Positions 1 to 5,687 of a stretch of 10,219 nt of DNA are shown here, piece by piece (within the stretch, counting starts at the first letter, position 1; each line of letters opens with the position of its first letter). The stretch lies in the NCBI GenBank assembly GCA_946886185.1, contig CAMPIC010000056.1:1-10219 (forward strand). Direction: 5' to 3'. The notes beneath the pieces are model-generated. The model worked only from the letters and a program-made list of their open reading frames with translations. It had not been told where the DNA came from and did not search any database. The stretch is from an uncultured bacterium (GTDB lineage Bacteria; Eisenbacteria; RBG-16-71-46; CAIMUX01). The position numbers were made by a program, and so were the translations under genes.

Positions 1-637
1 TCGCGGAGGGCTTCTCGAATCCGCGGGCGAGACCGGCGCTCACGACCTCGCGGGTCAGGTCCACCGCCGTTCCGACCCGCATCTTGTCGAGCAGATGAAT
101 CCGATGATGCTCCACCGTCTTGAGGCTGATGCCCAACTCGACGGCGATGTCCTTGCTCGAGCGTCCCGCGATGACCAACTCCATGACCTGGGCTTCGCGT
201 CGCGTGAGGCTCCCGATGCGGCGGCGGATCTCGGTCTCGCGATTGTGCTTTCTCCTTCGCTGCTCGTCTGCTCGGAACGCGTTGCGCACCCGCTCCACCA
301 GCACTCCATCCCCGAACGGCTTCTCCAGGAAATCGTCCGCTCCCCGCTGCATTGCGGTCACCGCGGTGGTGACATCGCCGTACCCGGACACGAACAGGAT
401 CGGAATGGGATCGTCCTCCTGCCGGAGCAGCGACAAGAGGTCGAGGCCGCTCATCTTCGGCATCTTGAGATCCAGCAGCATGCAGCCGGGGCGCGAGGGG
501 TCGCGCTTCTCCAGGAACTCTTCCGCGGAAGAAAACGACTCGACCGGAATGCCGACCGAGTGCAGGACCGCTTCTACGGATCGTTGGAGCGCTGAATCGT
601 CGTCGACCAGGAATACGGTGGGATCGTTGTGGGTCAT
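1..637 (-). CDS. FixJ/NarL-type two-component response regulator (3' end outside the window)
   Basis: This is a DNA-binding response regulator that should be phosphorylated by the kinase encoded just upstream. It is read from the ATG at 637 and stays open to the left edge, so about 212 residues are visible and the stop is missing. The receiver domain (about residues 5-125) has the acidic pair D12/D13, phospho-acceptor D56 in LLDLKMPKMSG, switch residue S84 in VSGYGD, and K106 in EKPF. A charged linker (123-140) leads to a LuxR-type helix-turn-helix (about 144-205) with LTRREAQVM, AGRSSKDIA and SLKTVEHHR, as in FixJ/TodT/NodW regulators. The start is firm: GAGGAG lies 8 bases upstream, and the ATG overlaps the kinase stop as ATGA, so the two are probably translationally coupled. 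The receiver and output family is clear; the target genes and signal are unknown. FixJ relatives run to about 200-215 residues, so little is likely to be missing. Confidence 0.93.
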   Translation of the reverse strand, partial: MTHNDPTVFLVDDDSALQRSVEAVLHSVGIPVESFSSAEEFLEKRDPSRPGCMLLDLKMPKMSGLDLLSLLRQEDDPIPILFVSGYGDVTTAVTAMQRGADDFLEKPFGDGVLVERVRNAFRADEQRRRKHNRETEIRRRIGSLTRREAQVMELVIAGRSSKDIAVELGISLKTVEHHRIHLLDKMRVGTAVDLTREVVSAGLARGFEKPSA

Positions 638-1515
638 CGCCGGTTCTCCTCTGATGCGGGAAGGATGAAACGAAACGTCATTCCCCCCTCCGGGTTGCGC
701 TCGCCGGAGAGCGTTCCCCGATGGAAATCGATGATCGAACGACTGATCGCGAGCCCCATTCCGAGCCCCTGTTCCTTGGTCGTGAAGAACGGAATGAACG
801 CGTTCCGCATCGCCTCGGACGTCATCCCGGGGCCGGTATCGGAGACGTTCACCTCCGTATCCCGCGTGGGAAGAAGGCTGGTCCGCACCGCGATCCGTCG
901 AGTTTCGCTCGACGATTCGGCCATCGCTTCGCAGGCATTTCGAAGCAGATTGACGATGACCTGTTCGATAGACACCGCATCGACCTCGACCACCGGATCC
1001 TCCGGATCGAGCTCGCACTGGACGGTGACTCCTTGGAACCGAGCATCACATTCCAAGAGGGTGAGCGCTTCCCGCACCAGTCGATTGATCCGCTGCGGGT
1101 CACGCTGAGGTTTCGAGTTGCGCGCGAAGCTCCGCACGCGATCGATGATCCGGCCGGCTTGCTCCGCCTGCTGGCGGATATGCTCCAGGTGGCTGGCCAA
1201 CACACTCCGGTCGATGGGATCCGCCACGAGGCATTGCTGGCACGCGTTTACGAAATTCTGGATCGAGGCGACCGGTTGGCTGAGGTCGTGAGCGAGGCCG
1301 GCCGTCATCTCGCCGAGGATGGCGATGCGAGCGACATGTCCGAGGTCTTGCTGCCCGCTGCCCTGGCGCACGGAGGAGTAGTTGCGCCAAGCCGCCTCGG
1401 AGTCGAATCCCGGAACTGGCCTGGCCGCCACGTCCTCGTGTGACGGCTCGAGGGCGCGCGGAAGCCGGTCGGGGCGATCCCGGAGCGACGCAAATTCGCT
1501 ATCCCGTCCCACCAT
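634..1515 (-). CDS. Soluble sensor histidine kinase (FixL/DctB-like catalytic core, no recognisable sensor domain)
   Basis: This kinase autophosphorylates on histidine and passes the phosphate to the adjacent FixJ-type regulator. From the chosen start it has 293 residues. The dimerisation/phospho-acceptor helix carries H76 in LGEMTAGLAHDLSQPVASI, the H-box style of FixL, DctB and TtrS kinases. The ATPase domain shows the N-box (N189/N193 in NLLRNACEAM), the D-x-G box (D226 in VSDTGPGM), the F-box/lid (PFFTTKEQG) and the G2 box (GLGMGLAIS, about 250-258). I chose the ATG at 1515 because AGGA lies 7 bases before it. The frame stays open further upstream, but the extra residues are Arg/Pro-rich and look non-coding, and the ATG at 1560 has no ribosome site. 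Only about 60 residues precede the H-box; I see no transmembrane helix and no PAS signature, which is unusual for a FixL relative. The catalytic identity is certain; the start and the stimulus are not. Confidence 0.9.
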   Translation of the reverse strand: MVGRDSEFASLRDRPDRLPRALEPSHEDVAARPVPGFDSEAAWRNYSSVRQGSGQQDLGHVARIAILGEMTAGLAHDLSQPVASIQNFVNACQQCLVADPIDRSVLASHLEHIRQQAEQAGRIIDRVRSFARNSKPQRDPQRINRLVREALTLLECDARFQGVTVQCELDPEDPVVEVDAVSIEQVIVNLLRNACEAMAESSSETRRIAVRTSLLPTRDTEVNVSDTGPGMTSEAMRNAFIPFFTTKEQGLGMGLAISRSIIDFHRGTLSGERNPEGGMTFRFILPASEENRR

Positions 1516-1956
1516 CAGGACATCCTGCGAGCTTCGTTGGCCCCAACGATGACTTTTCATCTGGAATCGCGGCGCAGTTTGCGGGCGATTTCCACGCAGC
1601 GTGTTTCGACCGCGGATCGGCAGAGCACGCGAACGCGGCCCACCATTCTCCCGCGAAACCAGGGACCAACGGACGAGGCGCCGATGCGCGCTTCGCCCGG
1701 AACTTTTGAGACGCGCGCAACCGTCGGGCCGGGGATCCTTTTCCCCCATCCCTGCACGACACCGCTACCCGCGCTGTTCCGATCTCTTCGGACGCTCAGA
1801 ACGGAGAAATTGATCTACGTTCGGATCCAGACTCTGACTTGGCCCCATCGTCAAACCCGAACTGCGTACCACAGTTGAACAGCTTGAACAGATTCGGAAG
1901 CGGCGTCAACCCGTGAAACGCCGGGCGACGTACGGGATTCCCCGCCCTGCGGAAAG
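1516..1956. other. Non-coding region between the aconitase operon and the kinase gene
   Basis: About 440 bases hold no convincing gene on either strand; the open frames here give Arg/Pro/Ser-rich translations without any family signature. The region must contain the 3' end of the ferredoxin-aconitase message and the promoter of the kinase-regulator pair, both on the minus strand. I see two weak stem possibilities just after the aconitase stop (GGCGT/ACGCC arms at about 1901-1921 and CGGG/CCCG arms at about 1932-1945). Neither is followed by a T-run on the minus strand, so I do not call a terminator. There is also a tandem copy of TTGAACAG (1875-1882 and 1884-1891) and an inverted repeat near the kinase start, listed separately. 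Confidence 0.6.
1535..1548. promoter_or_regulatory. Inverted repeat upstream of the kinase start (possible operator)
   Basis: CGTTGG and CCAACG form a perfect 6-base inverted repeat with a 2-base centre. It lies 19 bases upstream of the ATG chosen for the histidine kinase and just upstream of its ribosome site. A 2-base loop is too tight for a good RNA hairpin, so binding by a dimeric protein is the more natural reading, for example autoregulation by the FixJ-type regulator. A 12-base match can occur by chance in GC-rich DNA, and no second copy was noticed. Confidence 0.25.
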
Positions 1957-3984
1957 TCAGACCTCGAACGCGGCCGGGTCCCAGCTCAAGCCGAGCGCGC
2001 TCGGTGGAGCCAGGTATCCGAGCAGCGCCGAGGCAACGACGACGCTCGGGCTCGCGAGATAGCCCTCTCCACCCAGACCCATCCTGTTCTGCCAGTTGCG
2101 ATTGAACGAGGTGATCGCTTTCTCCCCCGGCTTCAGGGCGTCGGGGCCCTGACCAAAACACGGCCCGCACCAGGAACGGCGGATCTGCCCGCCAACGGAG
2201 CGGAAGACCTCGGCGATCGAAACTCCACCGAGGCGCGGTTCGGGAAGCTCGATCTGGCGTCTCACTCCTCCCGATCCGGGGAAGATGACGAACTCCTTCG
2301 CGACCGAGTCGTATCCTTTGCTCTTCCCGGCCTCGATCACGAGCGCGGCTTGCAGGAGATCGGCGTAGCTGCCGTTGGTGCACGAGCCGATGTACGCCTT
2401 GTCGAATTCGAGGCGGCGGCTCGCGATCTCCTCGGCGGGATGGGCATTCCCGGGACTGAATGGGAGCGCGATCATCGGCACCACTTCGGAGAGGTTCAGC
2501 ACCTCATCGATCTCGTAACGAGCCTCCTCGCCGGGTTGGCTTCTCGGATAGATCCGCTCGGAGGCGCCCTTCTCCCCATGCCAAGCTTCGGTGATGTCGT
2601 CCTGCGCGAAGATCCCGTTCTGCGCTTCGGCCTCCGCCATCATGTTCGCGATGGTGTTGCGGTAGGGCATGGGAAGCTGCAGACGCCGGTCGACGAATTC
2701 CACCGACATCCCCTGGGATTGCTGCGTTCCCCAGCGCGCGAGCAGACTGAGGACGATGTCCTTGCCGCTCACCCACGGTTGGAGCGATCCCTCGAAGACG
2801 ACGCGCCGCGCCCGGGCCAGGGTGAAGTAGACGTACCCGGTGGCCCATCCGAACCCGAGCGTGGTGGATCCCACTCCGATCCCGACCGCTCCATAGGCGC
2901 CGTACGCGCGGCTGTGAGAATCAGCGCCCGGGATGAACTGCCCCGGCTGGATCAATCCCTGTTCCGGGAAATAGAAATGGAAGATGCCATCGCCCGGAGT
3001 CGCGTAATACGGCGCCTCCATCGCGTTGGCGCGCGCGAACTCGAGGCTGATCTGCGTCTGCTTCTCGTCCGACTCCTTGCCGGTGAAGACGAAGTGGTCG
3101 TTCGCGATCGCCGCCTGCCGCGGATAGACCTTCCCCTTCGAGATCTGTTGGAACGTGTGGATCGCGAAGGGCGCGGTTCCGTCGGACGCGGGAAGAAGAT
3201 CGGCTTGCACGCGCAGCGTCGCTCCCGGCTTCACCTCCACATCCTTATCGACGCGATGCGCCCAGACGATCTGCTCGGTGGTGGTGAGATGGCGCGCCAC
3301 TTCCGGCTTGGGCCACTCGATTTCGGGTTGACGCTTGACGGAGGCGGGGAATTCGCGCCGTCCGATAGAGAAGATGCCTCCGGAGCTGCGGATCTCTTCT
3401 TCTTTAAGAGTGAGAGGAATGGGCTCGTACGACCGATCCTGGGTCAGGTTGATGAGCCGCCGCGACGCCGGATCGAATCGGAATCGATCCTCATCCTGCG
3501 CGTCGGCCACTGCTTCCGGACACTGCACCACGTGCAGTCCCAGATTGAGCGCATTGCGCCGGAAGATGTCCCCCATGTTATTGCCGCAGACGACGACGAG
3601 CTCGTGCCCGGCCTCTTCGCCGATCGCCTTGAGTCCGGCGGGGCTCATCTCGCGCGACGAGCCGATCGCGAATCGATCTCCGGCGATGAGGAAGTTCTGT
3701 CCGCTCTGCACGCGGGCGCGAAAGTCGGGCATGAGATAGAGGAAAGCTCCCTCTTTCCACTTCTCATCGAGCGAGTCGAGGCTCTCGGCCACGCAATACG
3801 CGGACGGAGTGATCTGGTCGGTGTCGATCGCATCGAGCTTGTGGCCGGGCCGTTTCAGATCCCAGAAGATGAGGGCGAGCCCTTCGACGATCGCGGCGGC
3901 CGTCGCGGCTTGTGCAGACTCCGGCTCGATCGACTGCGGATCGACTCCCGGCTTGAGCTTCGCGGACTCGATACGGTGATTCAT
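1957..3984 (-). CDS. Aconitase-family hydratase, swivel domain first (probable aconitate hydratase)
   Basis: This is a 4Fe-4S dehydratase/isomerase of the aconitase/isopropylmalate-isomerase superfamily, most likely converting citrate to isocitrate. It has 675 residues. The swivel (LeuD-like) domain comes first (about 35-215), with GDRFAIGSSRE at 102-112 and NNMGDIFRRNALNLGL. The catalytic LeuC-like domains follow (about 235-675): PGADSHSRAYGAYGAVGIGVG (353-373), GSCTNGS with C535, and WCGPCFG with C606 and C609, which gives all three cluster cysteines. The substrate-arginine segment is SFNRNWQNRMG (626-636), followed by GYLASPSVVVASAL. This swivel-before-catalytic order is that of AcnB, but the AcnB N-terminal HEAT-like domain is absent. 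The ATG is supported by GGGGA 6-8 bases upstream. The gene lies 21 bases after the ferredoxin gene, so the two are probably co-transcribed. Superfamily membership is certain; citrate as substrate, rather than isopropylmalate, homoaconitate or methylcitrate, is inferred from fusion and size. No leucine or methylcitrate genes are adjacent. Confidence 0.9.
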   Translation of the reverse strand: MNHRIESAKLKPGVDPQSIEPESAQAATAAAIVEGLALIFWDLKRPGHKLDAIDTDQITPSAYCVAESLDSLDEKWKEGAFLYLMPDFRARVQSGQNFLIAGDRFAIGSSREMSPAGLKAIGEEAGHELVVVCGNNMGDIFRRNALNLGLHVVQCPEAVADAQDEDRFRFDPASRRLINLTQDRSYEPIPLTLKEEEIRSSGGIFSIGRREFPASVKRQPEIEWPKPEVARHLTTTEQIVWAHRVDKDVEVKPGATLRVQADLLPASDGTAPFAIHTFQQISKGKVYPRQAAIANDHFVFTGKESDEKQTQISLEFARANAMEAPYYATPGDGIFHFYFPEQGLIQPGQFIPGADSHSRAYGAYGAVGIGVGSTTLGFGWATGYVYFTLARARRVVFEGSLQPWVSGKDIVLSLLARWGTQQSQGMSVEFVDRRLQLPMPYRNTIANMMAEAEAQNGIFAQDDITEAWHGEKGASERIYPRSQPGEEARYEIDEVLNLSEVVPMIALPFSPGNAHPAEEIASRRLEFDKAYIGSCTNGSYADLLQAALVIEAGKSKGYDSVAKEFVIFPGSGGVRRQIELPEPRLGGVSIAEVFRSVGGQIRRSWCGPCFGQGPDALKPGEKAITSFNRNWQNRMGLGGEGYLASPSVVVASALLGYLAPPSALGLSWDPAAFEV

Positions 3985-4005
3985 GAACTGTTCCCCAGGC
4001 GTTCC

Positions 4006-4554
4006 TTATGGATGGTCGCGCGATGGTTCACTCGGACCGTTCGATGCGTCGTTCGTTCGGTCGCTCGCTTGGTCGCTCCTCCCACCGCTCGAATCCGCGT
4101 CCGGAGCGCTCGCAGGGTGGATCGGCTGGTCGCTCGGCGGCGGGAGAGGATGGATCGCGAAGCAGTGCTCGTGCACGATCCGGCCATGGATCAGATGCTG
4201 CTGGATGATCTCTTCCAACACGGGAGGATCGCAGCGGCCGTACCAGGCGCCTTCGGGATACACCACCGCCACCGGTCCTCCTTCGCAGACGCGCAGACAG
4301 TTGGCCTTGGTGCGGTAGATGCCGTGTTCGCTCAGACCCAGCTCTTTGAGGCGGCCTTTGAGGTAGCTCCACGCCGCCAAGGAACGCTCCCGGTCGCAAC
4401 ACTTGGGCGTGGTCTGGTCGGCGCAGAGCAGGATGTGCCGGCGCACCACCGGAATGCCGAGCGTGTCGGCGATCCTGCGCTGGCGCTGGCGAACTTCCTC
4501 GTCGGAGAGCGCGGCGAGATCGCGGACGGTGTCTTCGCTTTCGGAACCGGACAT
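4006..4554 (-). CDS. (2Fe-2S) thioredoxin-like ferredoxin with an extra low-complexity tail
   Basis: This 182-residue cytosolic protein belongs to the thioredoxin-like [2Fe-2S] ferredoxin family (related to Aquifex Fd and NuoE-type folds) and probably carries electrons or a cluster. The core (about 35-137) reads HILLCADQTTPKCCDRERS, then RTKANCLRVCEGGPVAVVYP, then CDPPVLEEIIQQHLI and ends near FAIHPL. Candidate ligands are C44, C52 or C53, C86 and C90. The N-terminal 30 residues are charged and probably helical. Residues 138-182 are a Ser/Asp/Pro-rich tail not usual for the family, encoded by GC-rich short repeats. The gene starts without any ribosome site, and a promoter-like motif sits only 6 bases upstream, so a leaderless message is plausible. 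It is the first gene of an operon with the aconitase-family enzyme. The family is confident; the redox partner is unknown. Confidence 0.9.
   Translation of the reverse strand: MSGSESEDTVRDLAALSDEEVRQRQRRIADTLGIPVVRRHILLCADQTTPKCCDRERSLAAWSYLKGRLKELGLSEHGIYRTKANCLRVCEGGPVAVVYPEGAWYGRCDPPVLEEIIQQHLIHGRIVHEHCFAIHPLPPPSDQPIHPASAPDADSSGGRSDQASDRTNDASNGPSEPSRDHP
4055..4140. repeat. Short GC-rich repeats encoding the ferredoxin tail
   Basis: The octamer GGTCGCTC occurs exactly at 4059-4066, 4071-4078 and 4128-4135. Related GTTCGTTCG and ACCGCTCG variants lie between and beside the copies. On the minus strand they encode repeated Ser-Asp and Asp-Arg/Gln residues in the last 45 residues of the ferredoxin. 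This looks like slippage-type low complexity inside a coding tail; I assign no function. Confidence 0.4.
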
Positions 4555-4560
4555 TGGAAC

Positions 4561-4569
4561 AACATAGCA
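4561..4569 (-). promoter_or_regulatory. Extended -10 promoter motif for the ferredoxin-aconitase operon
   Basis: On the minus strand TGCTATGTT (extended -10, TG-n-TATGTT) ends 6 bases before the ferredoxin ATG. A transcript starting the usual 6-8 bases after the -10 element would begin at or next to the start codon. This agrees with the lack of a ribosome site there. No good -35 element is visible. A near-identical TGCTATCTT stands upstream of rpoN. On the other strand CATAAT (4568-4573) overlaps this motif and could serve nagD as a -10, making a compact divergent promoter. Confidence 0.45.
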
Positions 4570-4602
4570 TAATGTGGCACGCTGACGACTCTGCTCATGA
4601 GA

Positions 4603-4643
4603 GACCTACCGCGATTCCGGCGAACGCTCCGGGACGCTAGGTC
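4603..4643 (+). promoter_or_regulatory. Long interrupted hairpin in the nagD leader
   Basis: The outer arms GACCTA (4603-4608) and TAGGTC (4638-4643) are perfectly complementary. Inside them GCG (4611-4613) pairs with CGC (4635-4637), then TTCCGG (4615-4620) pairs with CCGGGA (4629-4634) with one G-U pair, around an 8-base loop. This gives 15 base pairs with small bulges (CC and A) on the 5' side. It ends 26 bases before the nagD ATG and has no T-run on either side, so it does not look like an intrinsic terminator. It could be a leader RNA structure that affects nagD translation or mRNA stability, or a protein-binding DNA site. Confidence 0.45.
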
Positions 4644-4669
4644 AAGGGATCCCAGTCGAACGAGGGCGA

Positions 4670-5422
4670 ATGGAAGCGAAGGCAGTCATCTGCGACATCG
4701 ACGGCGTCATCCTGCAGGACAACCGCCTGATCGAGGGGTCGGATCAGTTCATCCGGCGCCTGCAGGAGCGAACCGGCGCATTCCTCTTGCTCACCAACTA
4801 TCCGTCGCAGACGAGGCAAGATCTGCAGAATCGCCTCTCCCTCGCGGGAATCGACCTGCCGGTGGAAGCGTTCTACACCTCGGCCATGGCGACGGCGGCG
4901 TTCCTGGAGCGGCAGGACGGGCGCAAGGCGTTCGTGATCGGCGATGCCGCCTTGACCCATGAGCTCTACAACGTCGGATTCACCATCACCGACATCAACC
5001 CTGACTTCGTGATCGTGGGTGAGACGAAGTCGTACAACTGGGAGATGATCCAGAAAGCGTCCTACTTCATCCTTCGCGGTGCGCGTTTCATCGGAACCAA
5101 TCCCGACGTTGCCGGTCCGAACGGCTTTCCCGCGTGCGGCGCGCTTTGTGCGCCCATCGAGCGCATCACCGGAAAACGCCCCTTCTATATCGGCAAGCCG
5201 AGCGCCTGGATGATGCGCGCGGCGCTCAACAGCATCGATGCGCACTCGGAGAACAGCTACATGGTGGGGGACAACCTGCACACCGACATCCTGGCGGGAG
5301 TGCAAGCCGGCATGGAAACCGTGTTGGTTCTCACCGGATACTCCACTCGCGCCGACATCGAGACCGTTCCTTTCCGCCCCAATCACATCTTCGACCGCGC
5401 CGGCGACATCGATCTGTTCTAG
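4670..5422 (+). CDS. nagD: NagD/UmpH-type HAD-IIA nucleoside monophosphatase
   Basis: This cytosolic Mg2+-dependent phosphatase should hydrolyse nucleoside monophosphates, UMP being preferred by the E. coli enzyme. At 250 residues it matches E. coli NagD in length and, from memory, in most conserved blocks: VICDIDGV, LLTNYPSQT, FYTSAMATA, GFTITD, NPDFVIVGET, PACGALCA and VLVLTG. HAD motif I gives D9/D11, motif II T42-N43, motif III K176 in YIGKPSAW and motif IV D201/D206 in VGDNLHTDILAG. The cap between motifs II and III is the IIA (C2) type. The ATG is preceded by GAGGG, 3 bases away, which is rather close spacing. No N-acetylglucosamine genes flank it, so the historical nag name says nothing about its role here. 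It is transcribed away from the ferredoxin operon and lies 261 bases before rpoN on the same strand, probably as its own unit. Confidence 0.93.
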   Translation: MEAKAVICDIDGVILQDNRLIEGSDQFIRRLQERTGAFLLLTNYPSQTRQDLQNRLSLAGIDLPVEAFYTSAMATAAFLERQDGRKAFVIGDAALTHELYNVGFTITDINPDFVIVGETKSYNWEMIQKASYFILRGARFIGTNPDVAGPNGFPACGALCAPIERITGKRPFYIGKPSAWMMRAALNSIDAHSENSYMVGDNLHTDILAGVQAGMETVLVLTGYSTRADIETVPFRPNHIFDRAGDIDLF

Positions 5423-5452
5423 CCACCGAGCCGAAGCTCCGCCGAATTGCTT

Positions 5453-5468
5453 TGCTATCTTCGTGCCA
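5453..5468 (-). promoter_or_regulatory. Sigma-54-type -24/-12 element, opposing rpoN
   Basis: Read on the minus strand, TGGCACG (5468-5462) is followed by 4 bases and then TAGCA (5457-5453). The sigma-54 consensus is TGGCACG-N4-TTGCW, so the -24 box is perfect and the -12 box has one mismatch, with correct spacing and both invariant GG and GC present. It points leftwards into the end of nagD, where no minus-strand gene exists, and overlaps the promoter-like motif of rpoN on the other strand. That geometry suits repression of rpoN by its own product rather than productive transcription. This rests on sequence match alone. Confidence 0.45.
5454..5461 (+). promoter_or_regulatory. Extended -10-like motif upstream of rpoN
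   Basis: TTTGCTATCTT (5451-5461) contains TG-n-TATCTT, an extended -10 form, and resembles the TGCTATGTT before the ferredoxin gene. No convincing -35 is present at 16-18 bases. A start near 5468 would leave a leader of about 215 bases before rpoN. It would begin with a possible 7-bp stem (CACCAGC at 5467-5473 with GTTGGTG at 5488-5494, one G-U pair). The rest of 5423-5621 shows only a small palindrome, CGAGCTGCTCG (5570-5580), and no gene. Confidence 0.35.
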
Positions 5469-5621
5469 CCAGCGTACGGTCACTTTGGTTGGTGATTGAG
5501 ACCATTTCACAAGCGACCGCGCTTCCTGTCCGCCTGACCTGCCCTCGGAACTGATTTTCGTCATCGACCCGAGCTGCTCGCCGAAAGTCCGTAGTCGGTG
5601 CCTTGTCGAGAGGAACCCTGA

Positions 5622-5687
5622 ATGCCCGCAGGACCGAGCATCTCCGCGCCGGGCCCGACGCTGGATCGACCGGAATACGCCCGATGA
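5622..5687 (+). CDS. Small upstream ORF overlapping the rpoN start (possible leader peptide)
   Basis: An ATG at 5622 is preceded by GAGAGGA with 7 bases spacing, the best ribosome site in this leader. It opens 21 codons (MPAGPSISAPG... ending in RPEYAR) in a different frame from rpoN. Its TGA at 5685-5687 overlaps the rpoN ATG (5684-5686) as ATGA. The peptide is Pro/Ala/Gly-rich, with no run of one amino acid that would suggest classic attenuation. The likely role, if translated, is to deliver ribosomes to rpoN, whose own ribosome site is weaker. I recognise no homologue, and a chance ORF is possible. Confidence 0.4.
   Translation: MPAGPSISAPGPTLDRPEYAR

Noticed and set aside
1717..1731. Minus-strand CGGCCCG-N4-TTGCG upstream of the kinase as a sigma-54 promoter
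   Set aside because: GG and GC have the right spacing, but the -24 box has two mismatches and the -12 box lacks the A/T; matches of this quality arise by chance in GC-rich DNA, and it would leave a leader of about 190 bases.
1875..1891. Tandem TTGAACAG repeat
   Set aside because: Two 8-base copies with 1-base spacing, about 70 bases after the aconitase stop; too short and isolated to assign to an array, attachment site or operator.
1901..1945. Intrinsic terminator after the aconitase gene
   Set aside because: Stems of 4-5 pairs only, and no T-run follows on the minus strand.
2350..4572. A 740-residue plus-strand open frame across the aconitase and ferredoxin genes
   Set aside because: It is antisense to two clearly recognisable genes, its translation is Arg/Asp/Glu/His-rich without any motif, and long antisense frames are common in GC-rich DNA.
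4575..4590. Plus-strand TGGCACG before nagD as a sigma-54 promoter
   Set aside because: The -24 box is perfect, but the -12 position reads CGACT instead of TTGCW, so the essential GC is missing.
4646..4653. GGGATCCC palindrome upstream of nagD
   Set aside because: An 8-base palindrome is expected by chance at this scale and has no supporting context.
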